From contig DKLF01000094.1 in NCBI GenBank assembly GCA_002455655.1, forward strand, positions 7,815 through 18,767: 10,953 nucleotides of DNA. The letters run 5' to 3'. Below, in pieces: positions 1-5,348 of the stretch. The position numbers and the translations under genes were made by a program. A model generated the notes under the pieces. That model was not told the DNA's origin. It did not search any database and worked only from the letters and a program-made list of their open reading frames with translations. The stretch is from Oscillibacter sp. UBA6647. GTDB lineage: Bacteria > Bacillota > Clostridia > Oscillospirales > Oscillospiraceae. Each line of letters opens with the position of its first letter. The first letter of the stretch is position 1.

Positions 1-197
1 TCTTTATCAAGATAAATCAGGATTTTTTCGGTGCCTGTCTCTTCGGAAGACACGTCGTACCAGTCGAAGGCCAGCAGGTAAAAGTCTGCAAACCCCTCAA
101 ATGCCTCCGTTTTTCCCTGCCGGAGATAATCCAGCACCTTTTTGTCCATCTGGTCCCGGACTTCGTCTACCCGGTCCAGAGGCAAGAGCTTTCGCAT
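1..197 (-). CDS. N-terminal part of an unidentified protein (possibly CorA-like), cut by the left edge
   Basis: The first 65 codons are present; the gene continues beyond base 1. It opens MRKLLPLDRVDEVRDQMDKK and continues with an acidic, aromatic-rich soluble stretch (residues about 30-50, including FYLLAFDWYD) and then EKILIYLDK at the cut. No signal peptide or membrane segment is visible in this part. The ATG at 195-197 is supported by AGGAG at 206-210, 8 nt upstream. It lies 14 nt downstream of the XRE regulator stop codon on the same strand, so the two are probably co-transcribed from the promoter at 695-723. The soluble N-terminus with an 'ILIYLDK' strand is loosely reminiscent of N-terminal domains of CorA-type divalent cation transporters in clostridia. 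That is a guess from memory: the diagnostic C-terminal GMN motif and membrane helices lie outside the window. Confidence 0.7.
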   Translation of the reverse strand, partial: MRKLLPLDRVDEVRDQMDKKVLDYLRQGKTEAFEGFADFYLLAFDWYDVSSEETGTEKILIYLDK

Positions 198-211
198 CGC
201 CCGCGCTCCTT

Positions 212-658
212 TTATCTGCCGCCCGCCTTGCGGGCTGCTTTTTCAATCAACGCCTGCCCCTCGCTTGAGCGGAGAACGTCCAGTACAGTGGCACGGAGAA
301 GTTCCTGAAACTTTTTGCTGTTTAAAAACGCGTCGAACACCGAGCCGTCCTCGGCGGGAGCCGCCTTCTTCGCCGGGCGGACGGGTGCGGCTGCGGGAGC
401 CGGGGCCGGCTCGTCCATAAACGCGCCGTCCATCCAGTCGGACATCTGGGTGCGGTCGTCGCTCTCGCCTCGCAGATAAAAGGCGGAGACGCCGAAATAG
501 GAAGCCAGCTTCTGCTGCTGGTCTTGTGTGGGGGTCTGACGCCCGGTTTCAAATTTTTCCACGGCGGTTCGGGGAAGACCCAGAGCGGCGGAGAGCGCCG
601 GGGCGCTGACGCCACGCTCGGCCCGGAGCTGCTGAATGCGCTGTGCCATCGTAATCAT
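212..658 (-). CDS. XRE-family helix-turn-helix transcriptional regulator
   Basis: The product is 148 residues and a likely cytoplasmic DNA-binding protein. Residues about 4-60 form a Cro/C1-type HTH (AQRIQQLRAERGVSAPALSA, then GLPRTAVEKFETGRQTP, ending in ASYFGVSAFYLRG), the usual XRE pattern where the 'FETGR' helix follows the recognition helix. An Ala/Pro-rich linker follows (about 82-103). A C-terminal helical piece of about 40 residues (VFDAFLNSKKFQELLRATVL onward) may mediate oligomerisation or ligand response, but I do not recognise it. The start at 656-658 is chosen because AGGAGG lies at 666-671, 7 nt upstream. An in-frame ATG at 685 would lie only about 3 nt from the expected transcript start, with no ribosome site. 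The target is unknown; autoregulation or control of the downstream gene is possible but not shown. Confidence 0.9.
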   Translation of the reverse strand: MITMAQRIQQLRAERGVSAPALSAALGLPRTAVEKFETGRQTPTQDQQQKLASYFGVSAFYLRGESDDRTQMSDWMDGAFMDEPAPAPAAAPVRPAKKAAPAEDGSVFDAFLNSKKFQELLRATVLDVLRSSEGQALIEKAARKAGGR

Positions 659-694
659 GAGACTGCCTCCTGCTTGTTTACTCATTATGCAGCA

Positions 695-723
695 ATTTTA
701 TCACGCTTGGAGCGCCGTGACAA
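695..723 (-). promoter_or_regulatory. Sigma-A type promoter for the XRE regulator unit
   Basis: On the minus strand, TTGTCA (718-723) is followed by a 17 bp spacer and TAAAAT (695-700). Each hexamer has 5 of 6 consensus bases. Transcription should begin near 688, giving a leader of about 30 nt with the AGGAGG site of the regulator gene inside it. Confidence 0.75.
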
Positions 724-768
724 TCATTTTTCCCAAATTGCCTTGGCAAAATCCGCAGGTGAACGCCG

Positions 769-807
769 AAAAAAACCCGTGCGGCCTGTATAAAGACCGC
801 ACGGGTT
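769..807 (-). terminator. Intrinsic terminator of the ECF sigma operon
   Basis: A perfect 11 bp stem (774-784 with 797-807, AACCCGTGCGG) has a 12 nt loop. Read on the minus strand it is followed by a run of seven T (769-775, partly shared with the stem base). It sits 37 nt after the stop codon of the last gene of the sigma operon (844) and before the XRE promoter, so it separates the two minus-strand units. Confidence 0.9.
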
Positions 808-843
808 CGGAGGGCTTTTTCAAGCGCCGTCGGAACGGAATGC

Positions 844-1212
844 TTACCAGTGGATAACTTCATCCTGAAAGTGAAGCATGGCCCACGAGGCGAAGAACAC
901 GCCCAGCGCCAGCAGTACCAGAAAAAAGCTCAGCAGCATCCCCAGCCAGTCGTATTTGATGCGCCCCGCCTTTCGAGAGGAGAGAAGGACTTCAGTTCCC
1001 AGCAGAATCAACACGAGCGGGGAGAACCGCAGGAAAACCCGCAGATCCAGCGCGGGATAAAACAGCGCCGCCGTCATGGCAAGGCCCGCCGCCACCAGCG
1101 TTACGCCGAAGGTGAACGTTCCCACCCGACGCTCCCGGGGGGAGACGGGCTTTGGCGCAGGGATGGGACCTGATTCTGCCGCAGGGGCATTTGCAAGATT
1201 ATTTTCCGTCAT
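844..1212 (-). CDS. Small membrane protein with LiaI/LiaF-like transmembrane region (DUF5668-like)
   Basis: The product is 122 residues. A soluble Ala/Pro-rich head (1-27) precedes three predicted membrane segments at about 31-52 (GTFTFGVTLVAAGLAMTAAL), 58-77 (ending SPLVLILLGTEVLL) and 88-112. The 'RRVGTFTFG...' opening and the 'PLVLILLGxExLL' block resemble the N-terminal membrane region shared by LiaI/LiaF-type proteins, which in Bacillus belong to the response to cell-wall antibiotics. The C-terminal LiaF domain is absent. The ATG at 1210-1212 is preceded by GAGGAGG about 9 nt upstream and overlaps the end of the previous gene by 14 nt, so translation is probably coupled. It is the last gene before the terminator at 769-807. 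An envelope stress role is inferred from family resemblance and from the sigma factor in the same operon. Confidence 0.8.
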   Translation of the reverse strand: MTENNLANAPAAESGPIPAPKPVSPRERRVGTFTFGVTLVAAGLAMTAALFYPALDLRVFLRFSPLVLILLGTEVLLSSRKAGRIKYDWLGMLLSFFLVLLALGVFFASWAMLHFQDEVIHW

Positions 1213-1969
1213 TATGCGTGTCCTCCTCTTCAATGGAATCGCGGCGTTCCTCTTTGTCGATACCGCTCTCCCATGGGGCAGGTTTGCCAACCTCCGCTCC
1301 GGCGGCCTTTTCATGGCGGAGAATGCGGGACACTTCATCGGAAACCGCCCGGTATTCCGGGGCGCGGCTTTCGGCGCTGTCGGAAGCGGCAGCGGGGTTT
1401 GGCGCCGCTTTTTCCTCCGCCGCGTCGCAGGGAGGGGTGAAGCCGGTGAAGCCGTCGTCCTCGGGGCGTGGCTTCGGGCCCCGGATAAACCATACCCCAA
1501 GAGCGATAATCAGCAGGAAGAGGACTAGCTGGGGCATCTGGTAAGTCAGCCAGTGTAGATTTATGCCGAACTGCTCTGAGAAAAAGTCGAAGATAGGACG
1601 TGCCGCCATCCCCCACATACCGTATAGCCCCGCAAGCACCAGCACCCAGCCCACCAGACTGTGCCGCTTCGCCAAAAGACGGGAAAACTGTTCCCCGTCC
1701 ATGAGGGAGATGCCGAGAGGGTAGGCGTCCGGCTCCGCTTCGTCGTTTTGCAAAGCGCGGGAGAGGTTATAGGTGTCAAAAAAAGAATACAGCCACAAAA
1801 CAGGCAGCGCCAGCGCGAGCTGCCCGAAATACAGCCAGGTGGCAAGGCCGATAATCACAGCGAACAGGGACATGAGAGACAGTCCACGCTTCATGTAGCC
1901 CTGATACATCTGCCCGCAGCCGGGGATGCAAGCGGATAAAAACAGCAGAAACGGATTTTTACGGGTCAT
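1199..1969 (-). CDS. TM2-like multi-pass membrane protein with acidic C-terminal tail
   Basis: The product is 256 residues. Residues 15-29 (IPGCGQMYQGYMKRG) match the PGxGxxYxGxxxRG signature of TM2-type and related small membrane proteins of Firmicutes. Predicted membrane segments lie at about 29-48, 49-64, 104-122 and 143-163. The last ~90 residues (165-256) form a low-complexity hydrophilic tail rich in Ala, Glu and Asp, probably cytosolic. The start at 1967-1969 has AAGGAGG with 8 nt spacing. The gene lies 34 nt after the anti-sigma gene and overlaps the next gene by 14 nt, so it belongs to the sigma operon. No catalytic residues are visible. A role as sensor, scaffold or effector in envelope stress is inferred from context only. 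Confidence 0.85.
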   Translation of the reverse strand: MTRKNPFLLFLSACIPGCGQMYQGYMKRGLSLMSLFAVIIGLATWLYFGQLALALPVLWLYSFFDTYNLSRALQNDEAEPDAYPLGISLMDGEQFSRLLAKRHSLVGWVLVLAGLYGMWGMAARPIFDFFSEQFGINLHWLTYQMPQLVLFLLIIALGVWFIRGPKPRPEDDGFTGFTPPCDAAEEKAAPNPAAASDSAESRAPEYRAVSDEVSRILRHEKAAGAEVGKPAPWESGIDKEERRDSIEEEDTHNDGK

Positions 1970-2003
1970 GAAAAAGCCCTCCTTAAATTTGGGATTGGTT
2001 TAT

Positions 2004-2468
2004 TTAATTTCCGGCTCTTCCGCCAAAGGAGAACAGCTCGTTAAGTCGCGAAAGGCTGTCGCCTATGGTTCTGTCAAGCTGTTGCGCTTGCTGGGGAAAA
2101 TCTGCTTGACGGAGGGCGGAGAGGGCGGAGTCCGACCATGCGGCGGAGCTTGTGACCAGCCCGCCGAAGACGTTGAAGCTCCACAAACTGGCGACGATGG
2201 CAATGGCGGCGGCGGCAGTGGCAAACCGACCGGCAAGCTCCCGGTTGCTGCGGCGGCGAATCCGCGGCCACAGCGTATTTTGACAGGAATGCGCGGGAGC
2301 CAGCAGTGCATCGCGGGGCAGGCGCTCCACGGAACGCAGAAGACACGTGTCGCAGAAGTCCAGATGCTCCGCAATTTCCAGCCGATCAAGCTCAGTGAGC
2401 GGTCCGCCGGACAAAAATGCTTGCAGGGCATCGTCCGTCAGATGCCCGCCGGAATCAAATGTATTCAT
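2004..2468 (-). CDS. Zinc-finger anti-sigma factor, single membrane segment
   Basis: The product is 154 residues and should bind and hold the sigma factor encoded just upstream at the membrane. Its N-terminal domain carries the ZAS/zf-HC2 motif H-x3-C-x2-C at H35, C39 and C42 (EHLDFCDTC), plus an upstream His at residue 9 in 'GHLTDDAL', the usual fourth-ligand position. One hydrophobic segment lies at about 82-101. The remaining ~50 residues would lie outside the membrane and look helical, with no recognised sensory domain. The start at 2466-2468 has AGGAGG at 2476-2481 with 7 nt spacing and overlaps the sigma gene's end by 14 nt (both frames share ATGAATACATTTGA). Such overlap fits coupled translation and balanced sigma to anti-sigma amounts. 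The inducing signal cannot be read from the sequence. Confidence 0.9.
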   Translation of the reverse strand: MNTFDSGGHLTDDALQAFLSGGPLTELDRLEIAEHLDFCDTCLLRSVERLPRDALLAPAHSCQNTLWPRIRRRSNRELAGRFATAAAAIAIVASLWSFNVFGGLVTSSAAWSDSALSALRQADFPQQAQQLDRTIGDSLSRLNELFSFGGRAGN

Positions 2469-2976
2469 GGGACGACCTCCTGTTCCACTGTTCCTGAATC
2501 AGCAGCTTTCCCCGGGAAATCTGGGTGCGGACGGTTTTCACCGGCCTGCCCAGGCATTGTGCGGTTTCCTCGGGCGTGCGCTCCTGTAAAAGATGGAGAA
2601 CGCACACCTGACGGTAAGGCTCCCGGAGATTTTCGATAATATGTGTCATGGCGGCCTGCTCGCTGTTTGCGATGGCCAACTCCTCCGCAGGGGGAGACAG
2701 GCCGGGCGGGATGAACTCATCGCCGGGGAGAAGGGTGTGGCGGGCGTAGGCGTTTTGGAGGTGGTCTTTCGCCTTATTCACGGCAATTCTGGCCAGCCAC
2801 TGCCGCTCAAAGCCCGCCGGGCAGCGATCCCGGTGGGCATAGGCGGAGAGGAAGGTTTCCTGCGTCAAGTCCTCCGCTGCCGCTCCGTCCCGCACCAGAC
2901 GGTGGCAAACGGTGTAGACCAGCCGTTCATAGTCCGCCACCAGCGCGGTAAATTCCTGATTTGTCATGATATGCAC
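2455..2976 (-). CDS. ECF-type RNA polymerase sigma factor (sigma-70 family, group 4)
   Basis: The product is about 173 residues. Region 2 covers about residues 5-75 (FTALVADYERLVYTVCHRLV, then AEDLTQETFLSAY, the helix that contacts core polymerase, and QWLARIAVNKAKDHL). Region 4 covers about residues 105-165 (REPYRQVCVLHLLQERTPEE, then LGRPVKTVRTQISRGK, the HTH that reads the -35 element). There is no region 1.1 or 3, as in ECF factors. The start is uncertain. GTG at 2974-2976 has AAGGGAGG (2988-2995) 11 nt upstream and is preferred. ATG at 2967 is 20 nt from that site. GTG at 2988 overlaps it. The gene heads the operon that also encodes its anti-sigma factor and two membrane proteins, and its own promoter has ECF-type hexamers, so autoregulation is likely. 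Confidence 0.92.
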   Translation of the reverse strand: MHIMTNQEFTALVADYERLVYTVCHRLVRDGAAAEDLTQETFLSAYAHRDRCPAGFERQWLARIAVNKAKDHLQNAYARHTLLPGDEFIPPGLSPPAEELAIANSEQAAMTHIIENLREPYRQVCVLHLLQERTPEETAQCLGRPVKTVRTQISRGKLLIQEQWNRRSSHEYI

Positions 2977-3007
2977 ACCGGCGGACACCTCCCTTGCGTC
3001 TGATGAT

Positions 3008-3036
3008 AATACGGCGTGAAGGAATAAAATGCTTCA
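3008..3036 (-). promoter_or_regulatory. Putative ECF-type promoter of the sigma operon
   Basis: On the minus strand, TGAAGC (3031-3036) is separated by 17 bp from CGTATT (3008-3013). This resembles the TGAAAC-N16/17-CGTA pattern recognised by Bacillus ECF factors such as SigW and SigX. A sigma-A reading is poorer: TTGAAG to TATTAT would need a 20 bp spacer. The predicted start near 3000 leaves a leader of about 25 nt. An AT-rich tract lies just upstream of the -35 (about 3037-3064), as often found at ECF promoters. Confidence 0.6.
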
Positions 3037-3111
3037 ACTTTTTAAAAATTTATCAATTATTTTACAGGAATCGGCCCCGCATGACACCCCGGAGCATGGC
3101 CCTTGCGCCGC

Positions 3112-3140
3112 TTGACGGCGGTCAGGAAAGCTGATAGACT
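3112..3140 (+). promoter_or_regulatory. Sigma-A type promoter for the nim-like/dus genes
   Basis: TTGACG (3112-3117) is followed by a 17 bp spacer and TAGACT (3135-3140). The TG at 3132-3133 makes an extended -10. Transcription should start near 3147. The leader then contains a small hairpin, CCGCG-AAAAA-CGCGG (3157-3171), upstream of the GA-rich ribosome site of the first gene. Confidence 0.65.
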
Positions 3141-3191
3141 AGACTGCGAAAATTTACCGCGAAAAACGCGGGACGGGAAAGAGGGATTGTC

Positions 3192-3677
3192 ATGCATGAG
3201 ATGCGCAGAAAGGACCGTCAGGTGACGGATCGGGCGGAAATCCATCGGGTTCTGGACGAGTGCGAGGTGTGCCGTGTAGGCTTTTTCGACGGGGAAGAGG
3301 TCTACATTGTTCCTCTGAACTTCGGCTATGAGGAGAAGGACGGCAAGCTGACCTTTTATTTCCACTCCGCCGGCCAGGGACGTAAGGTGGAACTCCTTGC
3401 CAGAGGGGAAAAGGCGGGCTTTGAGCTGGATTGCGGACATCAGGTGGTGCCGGGGGAGAAGGCTTGCAACTACACGGCGATGTATAAGAGCGTGATCGGC
3501 ACGGGACGGACCTATGAGGTTATGGATGATGCAGACAAGCTGCACGCCATGCAGTGCCTGATGGCCCACTATACCGACAAAACCGGGGAAAAGCCGGAGC
3601 TCCCCCCCGAGGCCCTGAAACGGGTGCGGATGTTCGCTCTGGAGGCGGAGGAGCTGAGCTGCAAGGAACACCTGTGA
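3192..3677 (+). CDS. Pyridoxamine 5'-phosphate oxidase-like flavoprotein (Nim family)
   Basis: The product is 161 residues, the normal size for the NimA-like branch of the PNPOx split-barrel fold, which binds FMN as a dimer and includes 5-nitroimidazole reductases. Family landmarks are visible in order: MRRKDRQVTD (4-13), then a Leu-rich helix ending in CEVCRVGFFDGEEVYIVPLN (25-44) and NFGYE, YFHSAGQGRKVELL, and DCGHQVVPGEKACNYTAMYK with SVIGTGR just after. The ATG at 3192 has GAGGG about 7 nt upstream; ATG at 3201 is the alternative. It is the first gene after the promoter at 3112-3140, and its TGA overlaps the GTG start of the dihydrouridine synthase gene. The natural substrate of this branch is generally unknown, and nitroimidazole resistance should not be assumed. 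Confidence 0.9.
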   Translation: MHEMRRKDRQVTDRAEIHRVLDECEVCRVGFFDGEEVYIVPLNFGYEEKDGKLTFYFHSAGQGRKVELLARGEKAGFELDCGHQVVPGEKACNYTAMYKSVIGTGRTYEVMDDADKLHAMQCLMAHYTDKTGEKPELPPEALKRVRMFALEAEELSCKEHL

Positions 3678-4666
3678 TAGAGATGCTGCGCATTGAGTCC
3701 GCGCCGCTGGAGGGAATCTCCACATGGCTGTTCCGCAAAACGCATCAGCAGATGTTCGGTGGGGCGGACCGGTATTTCACGCCCTTTTTCTCTCCCACGC
3801 CGGAACGGAAGCTGACCACGAAGGAGCTGCGGGACCTTTCTCCTGAAAATAATATCGGTGTTCCCGTCGTGCCGCAGATCATGGCGAAGCGGGCGGAGGA
3901 TTTTCTCTGGGCGGCGGAGGAGGCGCGGGAGCTGGGCTTTGACGAGGTAAACCTGAATCTTGGCTGCCCCTCCGGCACTGTGACGGCGAAGGGCAAGGGT
4001 GCGGGGTTTCTCCTCCGCCCGGAAGAGCTGGACGCATTTTTTGAAGAGGTGTTTAAAAGCGTCTGTCTGCCGGTTTCGGTGAAGACCCGCATCGGCTATC
4101 ACGACCCGGCGGAATTTGGAAGGCTCTTGGAAATTTTTAACCGCTATCCCATTCAAGAGCTGATGATCCATCCTCGCCTGCGTGGGCAGTTTTACAGGGG
4201 AGAGGTGCATCTTGACGCGTTTGCCGAGGCGCTTGCTGCCAGCCGCCTTCCTGTGACCTATAACGGCGATCTGGTGACGCAGGAGGATGTGGCGGCATTT
4301 TCCCGGCGTTTTCCCGCCGTGAACACGCTGATGATTGGGCGGGGAATCATTGCGGACCCGGCCTTGCCCCGCAAGCTTCGGGGCGGCCCCCCCGCCAATC
4401 GGGAGGAGATATGCACCTACGTCCGGACGCTCTACGAGGGGTATCGAACGGCTTACGGCTATCCCGGCTTCGCGGCCCAGCGGATGAAAGAACTGTGGTT
4501 TTACCTCATCAACCTGTTTGAGGATGGAGACAAATACGCCAAGAAGCTGCGCCGGGTGGGCAACGCGGCGGAATATGAGCATCTGGAAGCGGGGATTTTC
4601 AGAGATCTGGAGCTGTTGTCCCAACCCCGTAAGCCCTTGGACGGAACAGGGCAGGGAAAAACATAG
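3674..4666 (+). CDS. tRNA-dihydrouridine synthase family protein
   Basis: The product is 330 residues, usual for Dus enzymes, which use FMN and NADPH to reduce uridine in the D-loop of tRNA. Visible landmarks: APLEGIST (10-17) at the first strand of the TIM barrel, VPQIMA (66-71), and EVNLNLGCPSG (91-101) with the catalytic cysteine at C98. Next come PVSVKTRIG with the conserved Lys, MIHPRLRGQFYRG with the His-containing motif, VTYNGDL, and LMIGRGIIADPAL, the phosphate-binding end of the barrel. A helical C-terminal domain follows. The GTG start at 3674-3676 is chosen for the GTGA overlap with the upstream stop and AAGGA 7 nt upstream; ATG at 3683 is less well placed. The GTGA overlap implies coupling to the Nim-like gene. 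The sequence is divergent enough that I do not assign a DusA/B/C subtype. Confidence 0.92.
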   Translation: MIEMLRIESAPLEGISTWLFRKTHQQMFGGADRYFTPFFSPTPERKLTTKELRDLSPENNIGVPVVPQIMAKRAEDFLWAAEEARELGFDEVNLNLGCPSGTVTAKGKGAGFLLRPEELDAFFEEVFKSVCLPVSVKTRIGYHDPAEFGRLLEIFNRYPIQELMIHPRLRGQFYRGEVHLDAFAEALAASRLPVTYNGDLVTQEDVAAFSRRFPAVNTLMIGRGIIADPALPRKLRGGPPANREEICTYVRTLYEGYRTAYGYPGFAAQRMKELWFYLINLFEDGDKYAKKLRRVGNAAEYEHLEAGIFRDLELLSQPRKPLDGTGQGKT

Positions 4667-4674
4667 CCGACCGC

Positions 4675-4697
4675 AGGCTGTGTTTAGAGAACAGCCT
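4675..4697 (+). other. Hairpin between dus and the small gene (weak terminator or processing site)
   Basis: AGGCTGT (4675-4681) pairs with ACAGCCT (4691-4697) around a 9 nt loop, 9 nt after the dus stop codon. Only TT follows before GG, so it is a poor terminator. It could reduce read-through into the 59-residue gene or stabilise the upstream mRNA end. No promoter is evident between it and the small gene. Confidence 0.4.
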
Positions 4698-4750
4698 TTG
4701 GCGCGCATGATTTTTCTCCTGCCGGGAAAACTTCTCCAGAGGTGATGCGA

Positions 4751-4930
4751 ATGGATACCAATGAGCTGCCCCTTGGCATGGGGATGGCGCTGGCGCAGGA
4801 CGTGGCCGCCATGGAGCGCTTCTCTGCCTTACCCGAGGCGGAAAAGCAGTCCCTGATTAACGGTGCCCGGGCCGTCCGGTCCGGCCCGGAGATGCGGGCA
4901 TATCTGCAAACCACGCTGCGCGGGGAATAG
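4751..4930 (+). CDS. Conserved-looking small protein of unknown function, 59 residues
   Basis: The product reads MDTNELPLGMGMALAQDVAA, followed by a segment containing MERFSALPEAEKQSLINGAR and ending in YLQTTLRGE. It is soluble, probably all-helical, and has no Cys, membrane segment or signal peptide. I recall similar ~60-residue 'ELPxGxGMALA...A...F..L...EK..II' proteins in other clostridia, without a known function, but cannot verify this. The ATG at 4751 is preferred because AGAGG (4738-4742) lies 8 nt upstream; GTG 4742 and ATG 4745 lie in or next to that site. It sits 84 nt downstream of dus on the same strand and is followed directly by a strong hairpin, so it probably ends the nim-like/dus transcript. 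Its order of Met, helix and a 'F..LPEAEKQSLI' heptad-like block suggests a small oligomer or adaptor, but no function can be assigned. Confidence 0.75.
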   Translation: MDTNELPLGMGMALAQDVAAMERFSALPEAEKQSLINGARAVRSGPEMRAYLQTTLRGE

Positions 4931-4935
4931 CGCAC

Positions 4936-4977
4936 AAGGCTCCCGGGGGCGTTTCGTCCCCGGGAGCCTTACTTTGC
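4936..4977 (+). terminator. Strong hairpin ending the nim-like/dus/small-gene unit
   Basis: A perfect 13 bp stem, AAGGCTCCCGGGG (4936-4948) with 4958-4970, has a 9 nt loop (GCGTTTCGT) that can itself form three more pairs. The tail is TTACTTTG, a broken U-tract. It begins 5 nt after the small gene's stop codon. The convergent feo operon ends at 5152 and I find no other hairpin for it, so this element may serve both directions, though the minus-strand tail lacks a U-run. Confidence 0.75.
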
Positions 4978-5151
4978 GTGGAAAGCTTGAAAGAGAATCG
5001 CAAAATTTCCGATGTCGGTCTTAGCTGTCACACGCTGCGAAGCACCTTGTAAGTCTGCGCAGGAAGGGGACTGTGCTGCATAAAACTTTTTGTAAACAGG
5101 GCTGCGAAGGCCGAATAAGGTGAAAATGAGCGCAAGCAGGACGGCAGAAGG

Positions 5152-5310
5152 TCAGGGCTTTTGGTTGTTGCAGTCGTCGCAGTTGTCGCTGCGGCCACAG
5201 CGGTCGCAGCAGCCGTCGCACCCGGCACAGCCGCCCTTATGCCGATGCCGGAAGCGGAGCGCCGCCGCAAGCCAGAGTGCCAGCGCCAGAAGAATCAAAA
5301 ATTCCAGCAT
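5152..5310 (-). CDS. FeoB-associated Cys-rich membrane peptide
   Basis: The product is 52 residues. An N-terminal hydrophobic helix (MLEFLILLALALWLAAAL, 1-18) is followed by a basic stretch (RFRHRHK, 19-25) and a tail with seven cysteines at 28, 31, 34, 35, 38, 44 and 47, many spaced CxxC. This is the layout of the FeoB-associated Cys-rich membrane protein family (Pfam FeoB_associated), found next to feoB in Firmicutes; its role is thought to be in iron handling or FeoB assembly, possibly in place of FeoC. The start at 5308-5310 has AGGAGG (5318-5323) with 7 nt spacing. It lies 38 nt after feoB and is the last gene of the feo operon. Between it and the hairpin at 4936-4970, bases 4978-5151 hold no gene that I can support. 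Confidence 0.88.
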   Translation of the reverse strand: MLEFLILLALALWLAAALRFRHRHKGGCAGCDGCCDRCGRSDNCDDCNNQKP

Positions 5311-5348
5311 AAACCGCCCTCCTCGAAAAATTTGCGGAGCGCTGCGTT

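Noticed and set aside
3001..3011. TGATGATAAT near the sigma operon start as a Fur box
   Set aside because: It resembles only part of one Fur motif with no second half, and lies within the ECF -10 and AT-rich leader, so chance is the simplest reading.
3569..4708. A 379-codon open frame on the minus strand opposite dus
   Set aside because: Antisense to a gene with all Dus motifs, no recognisable domain and no promoter or ribosome site.
5034..5112. GCTGCGAAG repeated at about 5034 and 5102
   Set aside because: The match is 9 bp in GC-rich DNA with different flanks and no further copies found. It is too short to call a repeat.
5028..5270. Minus-strand frame of 80 codons covering the gap downstream of the FeoB-associated peptide
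   Set aside because: It overlaps most of the peptide gene in another frame, has no ribosome site and no recognisable motif. The gap at 4978-5151 is left as non-coding.
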